Positions 13,741 through 26,060 are shown, counted from the stretch's first letter. The stretch: 64,000 nucleotides of DNA from Fulvia fulva (GCF_020509005.1 NC_063013.1:3100001-3164000); one strand, 5' to 3'. The notes: generated from the letters alone by a model not told the origin. Made by a program: numbers and translations.

Positions 13741-13861
13741 AAGGGTTTTCACCTATTCGGGTTTCCCTTTGTACATAATAATAGATATATACCTATATAG
13801 GCCGGATAGGGTCCTAGAATAGGGGAATGACAAATCTATCTATCTATCTATTTAGTAAGCT

Positions 13862-14111
13862 AGCTACGAGATAAGGTAATAAGTCTTAACCGCGCTTTCC
13901 TACTTATCTAGTACTACCGTATAGCCTCGTTTCGAGAGGTTAGCCCGGAGCAAAAGCTTCCCTCTACGCCCTCCCTCCCTATTTACTCCTTAAGCCAATA
14001 TCTACCTCTATAGGCCTAAGCCCTTTAGTACTCTCTATTAACCGATATACGTATCCGTCCTCTCGGGCTATATAGATAGTATTAGCCGTCGCTACTAGTA
14101 TATACTACGCC
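13862..14111 (-). repeat. X fragment 2 of composite 1
   Basis: Continues X directly after LINE-B1 and matches 57,745-58,005. It ends at the LINE-B2 target TATATACTACGCC (14,099-14,111, repeated at 19,096-19,108). No gene is seen here apart from X itself. Confidence 0.9.
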
Positions 14112-14304
14112 TAGACGGGACCTACTCGACGCGTCGGCTTATCGATCTCTACGCCAAAACAAGACACATTCGAAAGCTCTTATTAAGGCCATTCTAACGA
14201 TATACAAAGCAGGCCACTGCCCCTAGGACTAAGGGAGTTCTACCTCATTTAATCTGGATAGCTTGAAGCTCTCTTCACCCTGTTTCTTTAGCTCTAAACG
14301 CCGC

Positions 14305-15616
14305 GGAGGTGCCTAGCTACATTAGGCAACTCCTAGGCAATAGTAGCCTAGGCTACGGTACTAACGGCGCCTACGGCCCTATAGGCGAAGCCCCCCTAAG
14401 ACAACTAGTAGCAACTTATAGAGGACGTAAAAAGTATAGAAACTAACGATTAGCTCCCTTACCGGTCTCTATAGGTAATGATCACTTAGCTACGCACGGC
14501 GCTTGTACTGTCGTATTACCGAGGGCAACAAGAAATAAGGACGACGTCCTAGGCGATTAGTAAGGCCACCCGGAATTAACACCCCTATAGCTAGGCATCG
14601 GTCGCGGCATCGATACTAGGCCCCCGCCTAACGTACGATGTAGTTACGATCCGTATTATAGCAAAGGAAGACTAGGCCGAAGTCACGAAGCTATCGAACA
14701 AGGAGCTCGCCTAACGAATTAACTAACTAGGGGTAGTCGTAGTGAACTAACAGTCTAACGGCACTCTATAGATCTATACTAGCTCTACTACTACTAGGAG
14801 GCACCTAGAGGCATAGCTATAGTAGGCATCTAAGGTTGCGGCATTAGCGAAGGTCTTAACGAAACAATTCACGATCCTAGTCTACGATATACCTAAGGAG
14901 TTTGACCTAACTAACTAGGGTCACCTACGCGCTCTCTAAGAGGACAACCCGGTCACTCTTAACTCTCTAATCCAGAAGGCGACTTGGCTCTATAGGAAAT
15001 GGCTAGAAGGCAAGAAGGCCTCGGCGCTAATAGTATAGCTATAAGACGCGAAAGCGGCGGATCTAGCGATAGAACAAGGCCTAGTCTAGCAATATAGCCT
15101 CAAGATAGTAGAAAAGCACTCCTTATCCTTTCGTGTCCTCTAATACTTCAAATGCTAACACTATAGACACCAAACCTATACGTGTACAAACAAGTAGGCC
15201 TGCTCGAACTATATAGGAGACTATATATCTAGGGACTGTATATCGACTACGAGACGGTACGCGAACTGTCCGGGGCACTACCTATCGTATAGTACGGAAT
15301 GCCCCTAGCGGAAACTAGCGAAAAACAAGGCAATCACAAACAGAACCGTCGCCCTAAGATTCTACGGCGACCGTAAGGCTAGCCTATACCGGAACTAACT
15401 AGCGGCGGTCGGGCATAAGCGCCCTAGGGCCGAGAACGATATAAAGGATACGTAACCTAGGGCGTACGGGAGGCCACGTACTCTACTAGCTACGGCGAGG
15501 GAATCTAACTAGGCCCGGCTCCCCTTTAGTATATAGCCGATAGGCGTAGACTAGGACGTATAGGGTAGTAGGACATAGGACGATATAGAGGAAATGATTA
15601 TCGATGCCGATAACTA
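14305..15616 (+). pseudogene. LINE-B2 ORF1 relic
   Basis: Same Gag-like ORF1 as in B1. The first cysteine of the first zinc knuckle is lost here (TGC to TAC at 15,144-15,146, Cys to Tyr), while the second TGC remains. Other knuckle residues follow up to about 15,305. Confidence 0.8.
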
Positions 15617-15626
15617 GCCTCGACAC

Positions 15627-18600
15627 GCTTAGCATCATCTAGTATAACGTCAACTATAGTAAGGATATAGTCTAGAACCATTTCCTATACGAGGCGGACC
15701 CGCGCGTCTACTACGTCCTTATAATCTAGGAGCTATAGATTAACCCGTACTATAAGAGACTAACGACCTATAAGTCACTAGGCTATACGACATGCCTACG
15801 AGGCGACGGCAGACCCCGTACGTGCTTCTATATTAGTAAGGACATACTAGAATCCGACTAGGAGGTAGTGTACTACGTAGACGAAGAAGGCGGGGGCGAT
15901 ATTACCTCCCTCTACGTAGGTAGCACCTAGATACACAACCTATATATACAACCGCTAGCCTCGAGGTCTAGCCGCGACCTAGGGGTCTGTAGACACCTAG
16001 ACAGTACGCTCAAGAGACAAGGGTACCACATCGTAGTAGGAGACTTTAACATACACTACCCTTCCTAGGAAAGCCTTATATAGCCGCACCCTATAGCCGA
16101 CGAAGTACTCGACTTGATAGCGAGCAACGCAATTGCCCTTAATACCCCGAAGGACCTAGGCACCTAGAAGAGAGGGGGACTCTAAGGCACGATCGACCTC
16201 TCCTAGATCTTAGATAGCCACTACTATACGGTAACCTACTATAGGATCGAACATAAACTCGAGGCGTCGTTAGACCACATACTAGTTAGGACCTCTATTA
16301 CGATATAGATATAACGTATACTAGCGGGAACCCCTAAGCTAAACTAAGGAAAGGCCCACTAGGCCAACATCTAGGCGTACCTCGATGACTCTAAGAGGCT
16401 AGTCTAGATCGCGTAGTAGTAATACAACAGTAAAGACGAGATAGACGAAGCAGTCTAGGGGTTGACAGACGAAATAAGAAAAGCGACCTTACTTTACGTT
16501 CCGCTTGCCTAACTAACGATATAGTCTAAACTATACTAGACGCCGGAGTGCACTACGGTAGTAAGAGAAGTAAGGAGAGCCCGCCGGGTGTAGACGAGCA
16601 GCTATAGCGAGGAGGCCTAGAACGTATATAGAGAGGTATACTAACAGAAGAAAGCTATAATACGAAGGGAGAAAGCAGTCGGCTAGAGGGCTATAGTAGA
16701 AGAAATCGCCGGTAAGCTAGAGAGGATGTAGAAGCTAGCGAATTGGGCCCGATAGGACCCTATATAGGGCCCCTCCTTCTCTATCCTAGCGCTACAATCG
16801 CCTAGTGGCCCGGTTAGCGACCCCGAGGCTAAGGCGCGTCTACTAGCTAGTAAGTTCTTCCCGCCCCTAGTCGAGGCTAATCTAAGCGATATAAACAGCT
16901 CTACTCCCCTAGCCCCTAGTATCGCGGTCTAATAGGAGGTGTCCGAGGGAGAAGTTGCCGCTATACTAAGGAAGTTACCGGCGAAGAAAGCCCCGGGGCC
17001 GGATAGGATCCTAAACGAGCTACTAAAGAAGTGTAGAGATCAACTAGCCCTAGTAGTTATAGCGATCTTTAACGCCTACCTACAGACCGGGTACTACCCG
17101 ATAGCTTTTAAACAATCGACGACAGTAGTCCTACGTAAGCCGTAGAAGGAAGACTATACGTAGGTAAAGTCGTACCGCCTAATTGTGCTCCTTAACACTC
17201 TTAGGAAGGCGCTTAAGAAGCTAGTTATAACGAGACTCTCCGAGGCGGTAGAGGAACACTCCCTACTCCCGGACACCTAGATAGGTACGCGCCTATAGCG
17301 ATCGACGCTATCCGCGATAGAACTTATTACCTCTTAGGTAAAGGCTATCTAGTATAAGAATAGGGACAAGGTAGCTTCCTTACTTAGCCTAGACATATCG
17401 GGAGCCTTCGACTACGTGTTATACCCGCGGCTACTCTATATCCTAAGGTCGAAAGGACTCCCTAAGTAGCTTGTCAACTTCGTACGGTCCTACCTCTAAA
17501 ACCGTAGTACGTCGATCCTAGTCGGCTAGTATAGAAGCCCATTTCAAGTAGTCTATACTAGAATCCCGTAAGGCTTAACGCTAGTACCTATTCTATTCCT
17601 CTTCTTTATAGCGACGCTACTCCTAGCCCTAGAATCCTAGAACACCGCTACGAGCGGCTTCGTAGACGACATAAACATCCTAGCGTAGTCTTCCTCGACT
17701 AAGGAGAACTGTAGGCTACTAGAAGAGAAGTATAAGATCTACGAGGACTAGGCTAGGAGGCACGGGGCTCGGTTTGCCCTAGAAAAGTACAATCTGATAC
17801 ACTTTACGCGCCGGCTACGGTTCTATAATATATAAGCTTCTATCTAGATATAGGGGCATACGACTAACCCGGTAAATCAGCTTAGGACCCTCGGACTATA
17901 GGTAGACCCGGCGCTACGGTAGAGGAAGTACGTATAGGCAATATTACGGAAAGCTAAACAGAATATAGCATTATACTAGAGGCTCACTACGTCTATATAG
18001 GGGGCGGACTTCCGGTAGTTACGACTTCTATATACGGCTATTATACGGCTAGTCCTTACCTATAGTAGCCAAGTGTAGTCCTTAGGCGAGAGGGCCTACC
18101 TATCGAAGGGACTCGTCGCGCCGCTAGCGAAGATCTAGAACTAATGCCTAAGGAAGGTCACCGGGGTATATAAGTCGACACTAACGAGGATGCTTAAGCA
18201 CGAGACCGCTATACCGCCGATCGACCTATATATCTAGGGACTACGGACCTCCTACTTAGGCAAGTCGGTACAGTACCTAGTATAGAAGGTTATCGCTAGT
18301 ACAGTCGTAAGGGCCCGCGAATTAGTACTAGCGTATAGGGGCATTCGACCCGGAAACGAGCCGAACTACCGGGTAAGGGACGAACAGCTAGTAATATAAT
18401 AGGAAGGTAAGAAATCGTTTGTAGAGCAACTATAGAAAGAGAGGTAGAACAACTAGGTTATAGGGTATAGTAGACGCCCTTAGCTAGCGGGACAACCTAA
18501 GGAATAGTTAGCTATAAAATCCGCGGTTAAGCACCCCCCGAAGCTTATCTACTACCGCCTTACGAGGGTATAGAGTAGTATAGCAACCTAACTACGAAGC

Positions 18601-18990
18601 GAACACATCGGCCTCTAGGGGTACCTATTATAGAGGAAGGTTCTAGGATATACGAATACTAGCTGCCCCTACGGCTATCGCTCCTAGAACGTACGGTACG
18701 TACTCCTCGTCTGTCCGAGGTAGTCGCTAGGAAGGGGGGAGTGGATAGTAAAGGCGAGGAACCGGACGATTAGGGCACTTCTTAATAACGCTAAGGACCT
18801 ACGGCGTATTACGAACTAGATACTAGAGAAGGGCTAGCTAGAACAGTACCGCCTAGTAGGAACAGTATAGGAAGAGAGGATACGACGTAGCGCGACGAGA
18901 CCGGCTAGGAGCGGGGGCTAACGGGGTAGTGATATAGACTACGTACGTTTAGAGGGAAAGCTAAACTAGATAAGGAGTAGTCGGGGGCGG
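15627..18990 (+). pseudogene. LINE-B2 ORF2 relic
   Basis: Endonuclease (GDFNIHYP near 16,040), RT fingers and palm (FVDD at 17,659-17,670) and a C-terminal zinc motif (CPYGYRSQNVRYVLLVC near 18,663-18,715, here still holding both cysteines). A 68-codon stretch at 16,939-17,145 is free of stops and keeps the KAPGPDRILNELLKKC segment of the RT fingers. The catalytic box reads FVDDINILA, with Thr to Ile after the aspartates, compatible with C to T at ACA. Confidence 0.92.
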
Positions 18991-19108
18991 GAAGGGTTTT
19001 TACCTATTCGGGTTTCCCTTTATATATAACAATAGATATATACCTATATAGGCCGGATAGGGTCCTAGAACAGGGGAATGACAAATCTATCTATCTATAT
19101 ACTACGCC

Positions 19109-19386
19109 CTAGGTTTTAACGCCCTTCGCGTTACCGTAGCCTATCTCTAGAAAGTGGCCGTCTATGCCTCGTAGGTTTGCTCGGGGCACACACTACGCCG
19201 GGTAGCGTACTCCTTACGTTTCTACCTACTAACTAATATAAAGTTCCTTATTACCCTACCCTCGATCCTCCCCGATTATAGAACTAATCCACTTGTATTA
19301 TACGTCTTTTCCCCGTCCTAATAGCCCTCTTTTCCTTACTTAGGCTATCGTCTTTTCCTCGTCGCAATCTACTATATTAGACTAGG
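19109..19386 (-). repeat. X fragment 3 of composite 1
   Basis: Resumes X after LINE-B2 and runs to the composite-2 target TATATTAGACTAGG (19,373-19,386, repeated at 22,685-22,698). Includes one block of the 23-bp GGAAAAGACG repeats in reverse orientation. Confidence 0.9.
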
Positions 19387-20452
19387 TCGACGACGAGAAT
19401 CACCTATACGTAGTGTCGGCTACGAACCTCTCGTCTAGCTACGAGAGAGCCAAGTATTCTTACGCTAGAGCGTCGTAGGCGCGACGTAGGCGAAGCCGCG
19501 GCGAATAGAGGACTACTAGTAAAACGGGTATAAAAACTATCCGACGAGCGTATACTCGTGTCGGGAGCGAGTCCCTCTTCTTTCTACGTGTAAGAAGGGC
19601 GCGGAACCGTGGCCTATACGCTCGACAGGACACCTCTAGTATAAGTGTAGAATTTTCACCTCCGGAGACCGTAAACCGAGCGGGCTAAGCGACGAACATT
19701 AGACGAGCGGACTATAGAACAATAACTGAGCGGACTATATAACGGCGTCGAGCGGACTACGAAACAATCTAGTGTTTGCTAGCGGGCAATGCGGTAGGTA
19801 GGTAGACACGCGACGAAGCCTATAAGGGCCTATTAAATACCCGGTATAGGAACGAGGGTTTTGCCTAAGGTACTACCTATCCCGCTACATAACGTACCTA
19901 GTCTAACATAGTAGATTACGACGAGGAAAAGACGATAGCCTAAGCAAGGAAAAGACGGCTATTAGGACGGGGAAAAGACGTATAATACAAGTGGATTAGT
20001 TCTGTGATCGGGGAGGATCGAGGGCAGGGTGATAAGGAACTTTATATTAGTTAGTAGGTAGAAACGTAAGGAGTACGCTACCCGGCGTAGTGTGTGCCCC
20101 GAGCAAACCTACGAGGCATAGACGGCCGCTTTCTAGAGATAGGCTACGGTAACGCGAAGGGCGTCAAAACCTAGGGCGTAGTATATACTAGTAGCGACGG
20201 CTGACACTGTCTATATAGCCCGAGAGGACGGATACGTATGTCGGTCAATAGAGAGCACTAAAGGGCTTAGGCCTATAGAGGTGGATATTAGCTTAAGGAG
20301 CAAATAGGGAGGGAGGGCGTAGAGGGAAGCTTTTGCTCCGGGCTAACCTCTCGAAACGAGGCTATACGGTAGTGCTAGATAAGTAGGAAAGCGCGGTTAA
20401 GACTTGTTACCTTATCTCGTAGCTAGCTTACTAAATACGATTCCTTCCTTGC
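19387..20452 (+). other. X segment of composite 2 (5' module, no recognised coding content)
   Basis: About 1.07 kb; begins TCGACGACGAGAATCACC and ends CCTTCCTTGC. A TATAAAAA box lies about 140 bp from the left end (19,529-19,536). It carries two sets of three short direct repeats with about 22-23 bp spacing (AGCGGACTA near 19,700-19,760; GGAAAAGACG near 19,923-19,980). It is 13 bp shorter than the X of composite 4 near position 110. No protein family is recognised in any frame; one frame has only TAG/TAA stops, but that is weak evidence in RIP DNA. Confidence 0.78.
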
Positions 20453-22684
20453 CCTAGATATAGATTAGGCGGTTAGCTCTAACATAGTAATAGGAGTTAT
20501 AAGTAAGCTAAAGGGACGAAAAGCCCTAGGCCTAGATAGGATACTAAACGTACTACTAAAAGAGTGTAGAGAAGAGATCGCGCCGAGCCTTATAAACCTA
20601 TTTACCGCGTGCCTACGGCTAGGGTATCACCCGAAGCCGTATAGAGAGTCTATAATAGTAGTGCTACGTAAGCTATAGAAGGAAGACTATACTTAGCCTA
20701 AGTCGTATAGACCAATAGCACTTCTAAATACGATAGGGAAGGTCCTAGAAAAGATAGTAGCCTAGAGACTTACGTAGCTTACCGAGGACAACCACGTACT
20801 CCTAGCAATATAGATAGGGGGAAGAAGCTAGCGATCGACACTAATAGTAATAGAGCTAATTACGGAGCAAATCTAGACCCTCTGGCACTACGGTAGGAAC
20901 CGAGCGGCGTCCTTACTATCCCTCGATATCGTAGGGGCCTTCGACAACGTCTTATACCAAAGGCTAATACATATCCTATAGCAGAAAGGCATCCCCTAGT
21001 AGGTAACGTCGTTCGTCTTCTCCTTTCTCTAGGAACGGACGACATACCTAGTCCTAGGAAGGTATACGTCCGACCCGGTGAAGGCAGAGACTAGAATACC
21101 TTAGGGATCTACTCTCTCCCCTATCCTGTTTCTAATATTTATGTCGGATCTAATCCCCCTACTCACCTCTCCGTAAACCTTAGCATCGGGGTTCGTAGAC
21201 GATATAAACATCCTAGCCTAGTCAGACTCGATAGAAGAGAACTGTCGCCTCCTTGAAGATAGGCACAAGAAATACGAGGAGTAGGCAAAGAAGTATAGTG
21301 CCCGGTTCGCCCCTAAAAAGTACTAACTTATACACTTTAGTAAAGCGAGAACACACTATAATATAAAGGCGGCGGTAAGAATCTAAGGCTACGAGACTAA
21401 GCTATTAGCGGAGCTACGAGTACTAGGGATCTGGCTCGACCCGAAGCTAAGCTAGAATGTATAGATTAAGAAAGCCTAGAGTCGAGCTCAAGTCAATAAA
21501 GCCTCGATAAAGAGGCTTACGGCATCTATATAGGGAGCAACATTCGACAAGGCAAGAGTAATGTATAAGGCGATCGTTAGACTAGCTATATTGTACGGGG
21601 TACAGATTTAGGGAATAGGAGGCGTAGGCAAGCCGATCCCGAAACGGATAGAGCAACCTCTAAATAGGACATAGGTAGGCAACCTACGTAGGGTACTAGG
21701 CGTATATAAGACAACGTTAATGAGCACGGTAGAAATAGAGACAGGAATACTACTAATCGGCTAGTATATCCGGGGAATGAGAATTCAATACGCGGTAAAG
21801 ACGACAGGTTACCTAGCACAAACCACGATCTAGGAGGCAAAGAATAAGATAGAAAGCCGCTACCGGAGAGGGGTAGGATATAGGACAAGCCAAAAAGAGG
21901 ATGACCTTACGACCTTTACGGCCGTATAGACAAGTACCGAATGGCTAGTACGAAAGGAGGAGGAGCGTAGGACTCGCTAGGCCGGCGGGAGCAAGGCTAA
22001 GACCTAAAACCTAGCGGAACAGATAGCGAGCTACCTATAGGAGTAGGACTAGAAAAGGAAGCCCCCTAAGACAATAGGCCCGATAGCGCTCCGAGCCTTC
22101 TAGAGACACAATTACTAGCTATATAGGGACCTGACAAGGGCCGAAGCAAGTATAGCGATCCAAATTAGGTCCGAACACATTGGATTAAGGGCCTACCTGT
22201 TCAGAAGACGCGCACTAGACATCTATAGCCTAGCCTACTAGTGTAGCTACCTATCGTAAAACCTAGAATATATACTACTACGATGCCCGTAGTAGGCGAG
22301 AGGTAGGGGAAATTGGAGGCACTAAGCGGGAAGGAGAGACTACAAGTCAATTATTAGGGACAAAGGCAACATTCGCCGAATCTCTCGGTAGATACTATAG
22401 TAGGGATACCTCTAGTAGTTTAGCCTCGCGAGCGAGACGGAGGAGTAGATAGACAAGAGGCGGAAGCGAGGGGGGTTGCAGATAGGGTAGTCATTAGGGT
22501 AGGCCTATAACACTAGCGTACCCCTAACAAGGGAAATTTAAGACGACAACGAGGAGGAAAAGACAGGCGGGAAGGAGGAGAGGTTTTCACTAACACGGTT
22601 TCCCCTCTATATATACAAAAACAAGATAGCATAGCTATATAGGCCAAAGGGCACTACAACAGCTTAATGAAATATCTATCTATC
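20453..22684 (+). pseudogene. LINE-A2 reverse transcriptase relic
   Basis: Starts inside the region just before the RT fingers (homologous to position 8,500 of the LINE-A1 copy on the other strand), so the endonuclease and ORF1 are absent. RT fingers KALGLDRILN near 20,520; palm LLSLDIVGAFD near 20,915; FVDD at 21,192-21,203; C-terminal CCHC relic near 22,240-22,290. Decayed by TAG codons and lacking one Cys of the C-terminal motif. Confidence 0.88.
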
Positions 22685-22698
22685 TATATTAGACTAGG

Positions 22699-23220
22699 TA
22701 CGTTATATAGCGGGATAGGTAGTGCCTTAGGCAAAACCCTCGTTCCTATACCGGGTGTTTAATAGGCCCTTATAGGCTTCGTCGCGTGTCTACCTACCTA
22801 CCGTATTACCCGCTAGTAAACACTAGATTGTTTCGTAGTCCGCTCGACGCCGTTATATAGTCCGCTTAGTTGTTAATCTATAGTCCGCTCGTCTAATGTT
22901 CGTCGCTTAGCCCGCTCGGCTTACGGTCTCCGGAGGTGAAAATTCTGTACTTATACTAGAGATGTCCTATCGAGCGTATAGGCTACGGTTCCGCGCCCTT
23001 CTTATACGTAGAAAGAAGAGGGACTCGCTCCCGACACGAGTATACGCTCGTCGGATAGTTTTTATACCCGTTTTACTAGTAGTCCTCTATTCGCCGCGGC
23101 TTCGCCTACGTTACGCGCCCGTCGCGCCTACGACGCTCTAGCGTAAGAATACTTAGCTCTCTCGTAGCTAGACGAGAGGTTTGTAGCCGACACTACGTAT
23201 AGGTAATTCTCGTCGTCGAC
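22699..23220 (-). repeat. X fragment 4 of composite 1 (X 5' end)
   Basis: Completes X on the minus strand, ending GTCGTCGAC at 23,220 where Gypsy-1 sequence resumes. With the other three fragments it reconstitutes X of the expected length. Contains the AGCGGACTA repeat block and the TATA box of X in reverse orientation. Confidence 0.9.
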
Positions 23221-23235
23221 TCGTCTCGATATATA

Positions 23236-24531
23236 GGTCTAGCTATACTATATTAATCCTTAACTTCTTTCCTCTCTTTACTTTCGGTAAACATTATTCT
23301 TAGTCTTAATCGCGTCGATAAGGAAGACCTAGGCTTTTTCCTACTTAGCGGGAGTAGTAGGAGTAGGCTCGATAGCGCCGATAGCGCCGCGAACCGGGTT
23401 ACGGGCGTTACGGGTAGCGAGCTACGGATAGTTAACTACGATATAGCCTAGACCGCCGTAGTAGGTATAGAGTCCGGCCTAGTAACGGCGAAGCTTCTCT
23501 TCGGGAGTAAGCTTACCGTTAATAAGGCCCTAGACTCGAGGGACGGCGGTACTAGCGCTAAGATCTATAGTATTACCTATAGAGACGGGAGGGATAGCCG
23601 TAGGAGCGGCGGCGCCTAGTAGAGTAGCGAAGTAGCTTCCGGGACTACGAGGCTAACGACCTTAAGAACGGGAAGCGAGGAGAGAGGCGGTGTGTTTTAT
23701 ATTAGAGTCGAGGCGCTAGTAGGTCTCGACGAGCTTACGGAAGCTTATAGTACCGACGTCCTTATCCTCGAGGGCTCGAAGAAGCTCTACTAATAAGCTA
23801 CGGCGGAGAGTGCTCTTCTTAGTCTCTTCGTTATAGCCGGTAAACCCGATATCGCGGTTAAAGGCCGCGAGGTACTCGGCGAAGCTCTTATTCTTCTAGA
23901 GGAGGTTATAGATAGCGTTCTAGGCGGTAGCTCTACGGTCTAGATTACTTAAGGTAGTACGGAGGTCCTATATTAAGGTAAGGACGTCCGGGTAGCCGAT
24001 AGTCTACGTAGCGTTATCGATATAGTATTATACCTAAGCCGCGGCGTCTCCCCGAAGGAGGGAGAAGACGTACGTAACCTTGTCCTTCTCTTACGGAAAG
24101 TAGTCGGCATTAGCTAATAGCTTAATAGTAAGCTATGTCTTAAATGCCTCGAACTTACTCTTATTACCGTCGAACTTGTCTAGGTCGTTAACCTTCTTAG
24201 AGAAGTACTAGCGGCGGTTATCGTCGGCATACGGTACGAGGTTCTAGAAGGTGTTTATATTACCTTAAAGGTATATTACTTAGTTGTTTACTTGCTCGAT
24301 CTACTGGGCGGTCTCGCGGAAAGAGGAGACGGTACGGTTAATAAGAGCGTAGGCGGTATCGGGGTTAGCGTTTACCTAGGTACCGAAGGTAGCGGCGTTC
24401 GAGAAAGGGATATTAGCCTACTTACTAAAGTGGAATAGAGTGTCTTAGTTATCGAGGTTGACACCTCTATCGGTAGCGTAGTCACCTATAAGGATAACTT
24501 GAGTAGTTAACGGTTTATTAGTCTTTCGTAA
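23236..24531 (-). pseudogene. Gypsy-1 gag relic
   Basis: Reads right to left on the minus strand. Residues such as AEYLAAFNRDIGFTG and the block around 23,700-23,950 are typical of the retrotransposon Gag capsid domain. Near 23,440-23,480 a CCHC knuckle relic reads YTYYGGLGYIVVNYP, with every expected Cys and the His turned into Tyr (TGY to TAY and CAY to TAY), a direct RIP effect. Gag forms the particle shell and binds the element RNA. It is cut off at 23,235 by composite 1; pol continues at 6,271. It lies next to the 5' LTR, as expected. Confidence 0.88.
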
Positions 24532-25050
24532 TATTAGGGCGAGAGCCTAGCCTATAAGATATAAGAGTAAAAGCGGAACTATAGGTACGAAGTATAGATA
24601 TAAAGGGTATAGTATAATTGCTATACAAAACGAAAGACAAAGAAAGTAAGAGAGGCCTAGGGAAGGCTAGATACTTATACGCGGCCCTCGCGAGTACGTA
24701 TCCCCGTATTAATAGGGCTAACCCGTACGAAGCCGCGCTTAGTAGCTTTGCTCAAAACCTTATTCTAACCTACCCTACGTTCCGAGTCTTCTACGTGCTT
24801 CTTCTAGGGTCTAGCGTAGTCGCGGGTACTCGCGGGAGTACCGTAAGTTATATAGTTACGAGCCGAAATGAATCTATTAAGGTTTAGTAGAGTAGTAAAT
24901 TTGGAGGGCTAGGTCCCGTAGTAAATATTACGGGGTATATAATTCTTAGCGCTTATATACTAAGCTAGACTTTCACTTCTTAACGACTTCTAAGTACTCT
25001 AAGGCTCTTCTGTCCCTACCTTCTATATACTCTATAGGGAGACTATAATA
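24532..25050 (-). repeat. Gypsy-1 5' LTR (519 bp)
   Basis: Partner of 1,812-2,330. In Gypsy elements the LTR carries the promoter and polyadenylation signals. An apparent 89-codon frame at 24,618-24,887 is inside the LTR and is not a gene. AGTAC directly follows at 25,051-25,055. Confidence 0.93.
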
Positions 25051-26060
25051 AGTACTAAGGTTAGCCGACATCTAGTAGTATAAGAAGCAGTTTACGTAAT
25101 ACTTTAAGATTAAGGATCTCGGGGAACCGGAGAAACTACTAGGACTAAAGATTACTCGCGATAGGCGTAACGGTACCCTAAAACTCGACTAGGGCTATTA
25201 TATCCGTAAGGCCCTTACTAAAATAGACATAGCAAAAGAAAAGGCTAGCCTAACACTCTCGCTAATAGATAAATACGATGATCTCCGTCCTATAGCCCCG
25301 AACGACGAGAGATATAGTAAGAATAACTACTAGGGCGATAATAGGACCTAGATATAGCTAATAACTATAACGAGACCGGACCTAGCCTTCCTACTCGGGA
25401 GAACCAGTATATATATCGCGGATCTAATAAAGCGGTATATAAAAGTACTAAAGAAGGTCTCGAGATTAATAAGGTCGGTCCCCGACCTAGGGTTAATATT
25501 TAGACGTAGTAGCGGTACCCTAGACGGATACTTAGACTCCGACTACGCGATAGATCGAGTAAATAGGATCTCAATTCTAGGACATGTCTAGCTAGTATAT
25601 AGTACGCCTATATCCTAGATAAGTAAGAAGTAAAAGTCTATAGTACCCTCTACTATAGAGGTAGAGTTTATAGCGATAAACGCCGCCGCGAAATAATCCT
25701 AGTTCCTAGCGGCTATCCTCCGGGAGATAAACTACCCGGGGCTAGTAGGAGACTACTCTTTCTAACTAATAGTCCTGGCCGATAAGAGTACCGTCGACAA
25801 ACTAAGACTAGTACGCCTTATAGGGGATAACTAGGCGGCTCTAACCTTAGTTAAGGACGCCTATATCTACGAAAGATCTAAGTATATTAATGTTGCCTAT
25901 AACTATATTAGGCACCTCTAGTAGTAGAGCAAGATTACAGTAGAGTACTACTATACTAAGGGGATAGTAGTAGACGGTTTATCTAAGCCGCTAGCCGGTC
26001 CCTAGTTCTAGACCTTCGTACGATAGCTATAGCTAGTATAGTAGGAACAATCGTTTCTTA
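25051..26060 (+). pseudogene. Copia-1 pol relic, right half (RT end and RNase H)
   Basis: Picks up the Copia reading frame interrupted at 1,811: RT C-terminus (KDLGEPEKLLGLKITRD near 25,110-25,160), then RNase H with the copia-type segments IEVEFIAINAAAK near 25,660 and KYINVAYNYIRHL near 25,880-25,920, ending with SKPLAGPQFQTF near 25,990. Similar to the RNase H of the minus-strand Copia-2 relic at 60,370-60,780, so the two are related families. Stops are mostly TAG. Confidence 0.9.

Larger units (their letters stand above)
8853..13849 (+). mobile_element. LINE-B1, full-length-type non-LTR retrotransposon
   Basis: A 5.0-kb Tad-like LINE with ORF1 (nucleic-acid binding), ORF2 (endonuclease plus RT) and a CTAT-repeat tail instead of poly(A). 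It lies inside X of composite 1, bounded by the 12-bp duplication ATTTAGTAAGCT. Its first 37 bases (8,853-8,889) are not shared with the other LINE-B copies; homology begins at ATCGATCTCTACGC. It keeps more CA/TG dinucleotides than B2 at several sites, so RIP hit the copies unequally. Confidence 0.93.
14112..19095 (+). mobile_element. LINE-B2, full-length-type non-LTR retrotransposon
   Basis: Second LINE-B copy in the same direction as B1, also inserted in X of composite 1, with the 13-bp duplication TATATACTACGCC. It is colinear with B1 over almost 5 kb. Its first 29 bases (14,112-14,140) differ completely from the leader of B1. Differences from B1 are mostly CA/TA and TG/TA transitions. The tail is a short CTAT run at 19,086-19,100. 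Confidence 0.93.
19387..22684 (+). mobile_element. Composite element 2 (X + LINE-A2)
   Basis: A 3.3-kb unit made of X (19,387-20,452) joined to a truncated LINE-A (20,453-22,684). It sits in the X part of composite 1, in the opposite direction, bounded by the 14-bp duplication TATATTAGACTAGG. The 3' tail is ATCTATCTATCTAT. It shows the unit X + LINE moving as a whole, because the duplication lies outside both parts. Confidence 0.9.
6286..23220 (-). mobile_element. Composite element 1 (X + LINE-A1), interrupted by three later insertions
   Basis: Reading on the minus strand: X comes first (ending at 23,220), then a 5'-truncated LINE-A (8,821 down to 6,286) with its CTAT-repeat tail at 6,286-6,300. 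X here is cut into four pieces by LINE-B1, composite 2 and LINE-B2, but the pieces sum to about 1.08 kb, the same as uninterrupted X at 57,721-58,798. Both ends of the composite lie in Gypsy-1: CGTCTCGTTATATA (6,272-6,285) and TCGTCTCGATATATA (23,221-23,235) form an imperfect target-site duplication of about 14 bp. The duplication encloses X and LINE together, so they inserted as one molecule of about 3.6 kb. Confidence 0.85.

Noticed and set aside
24618..24887. An 89-codon frame in the Gypsy-1 5' LTR.
   Set aside because: It lies wholly within the LTR and the homologous frame in the other LTR lacks the start and differs by stops. Not a gene.
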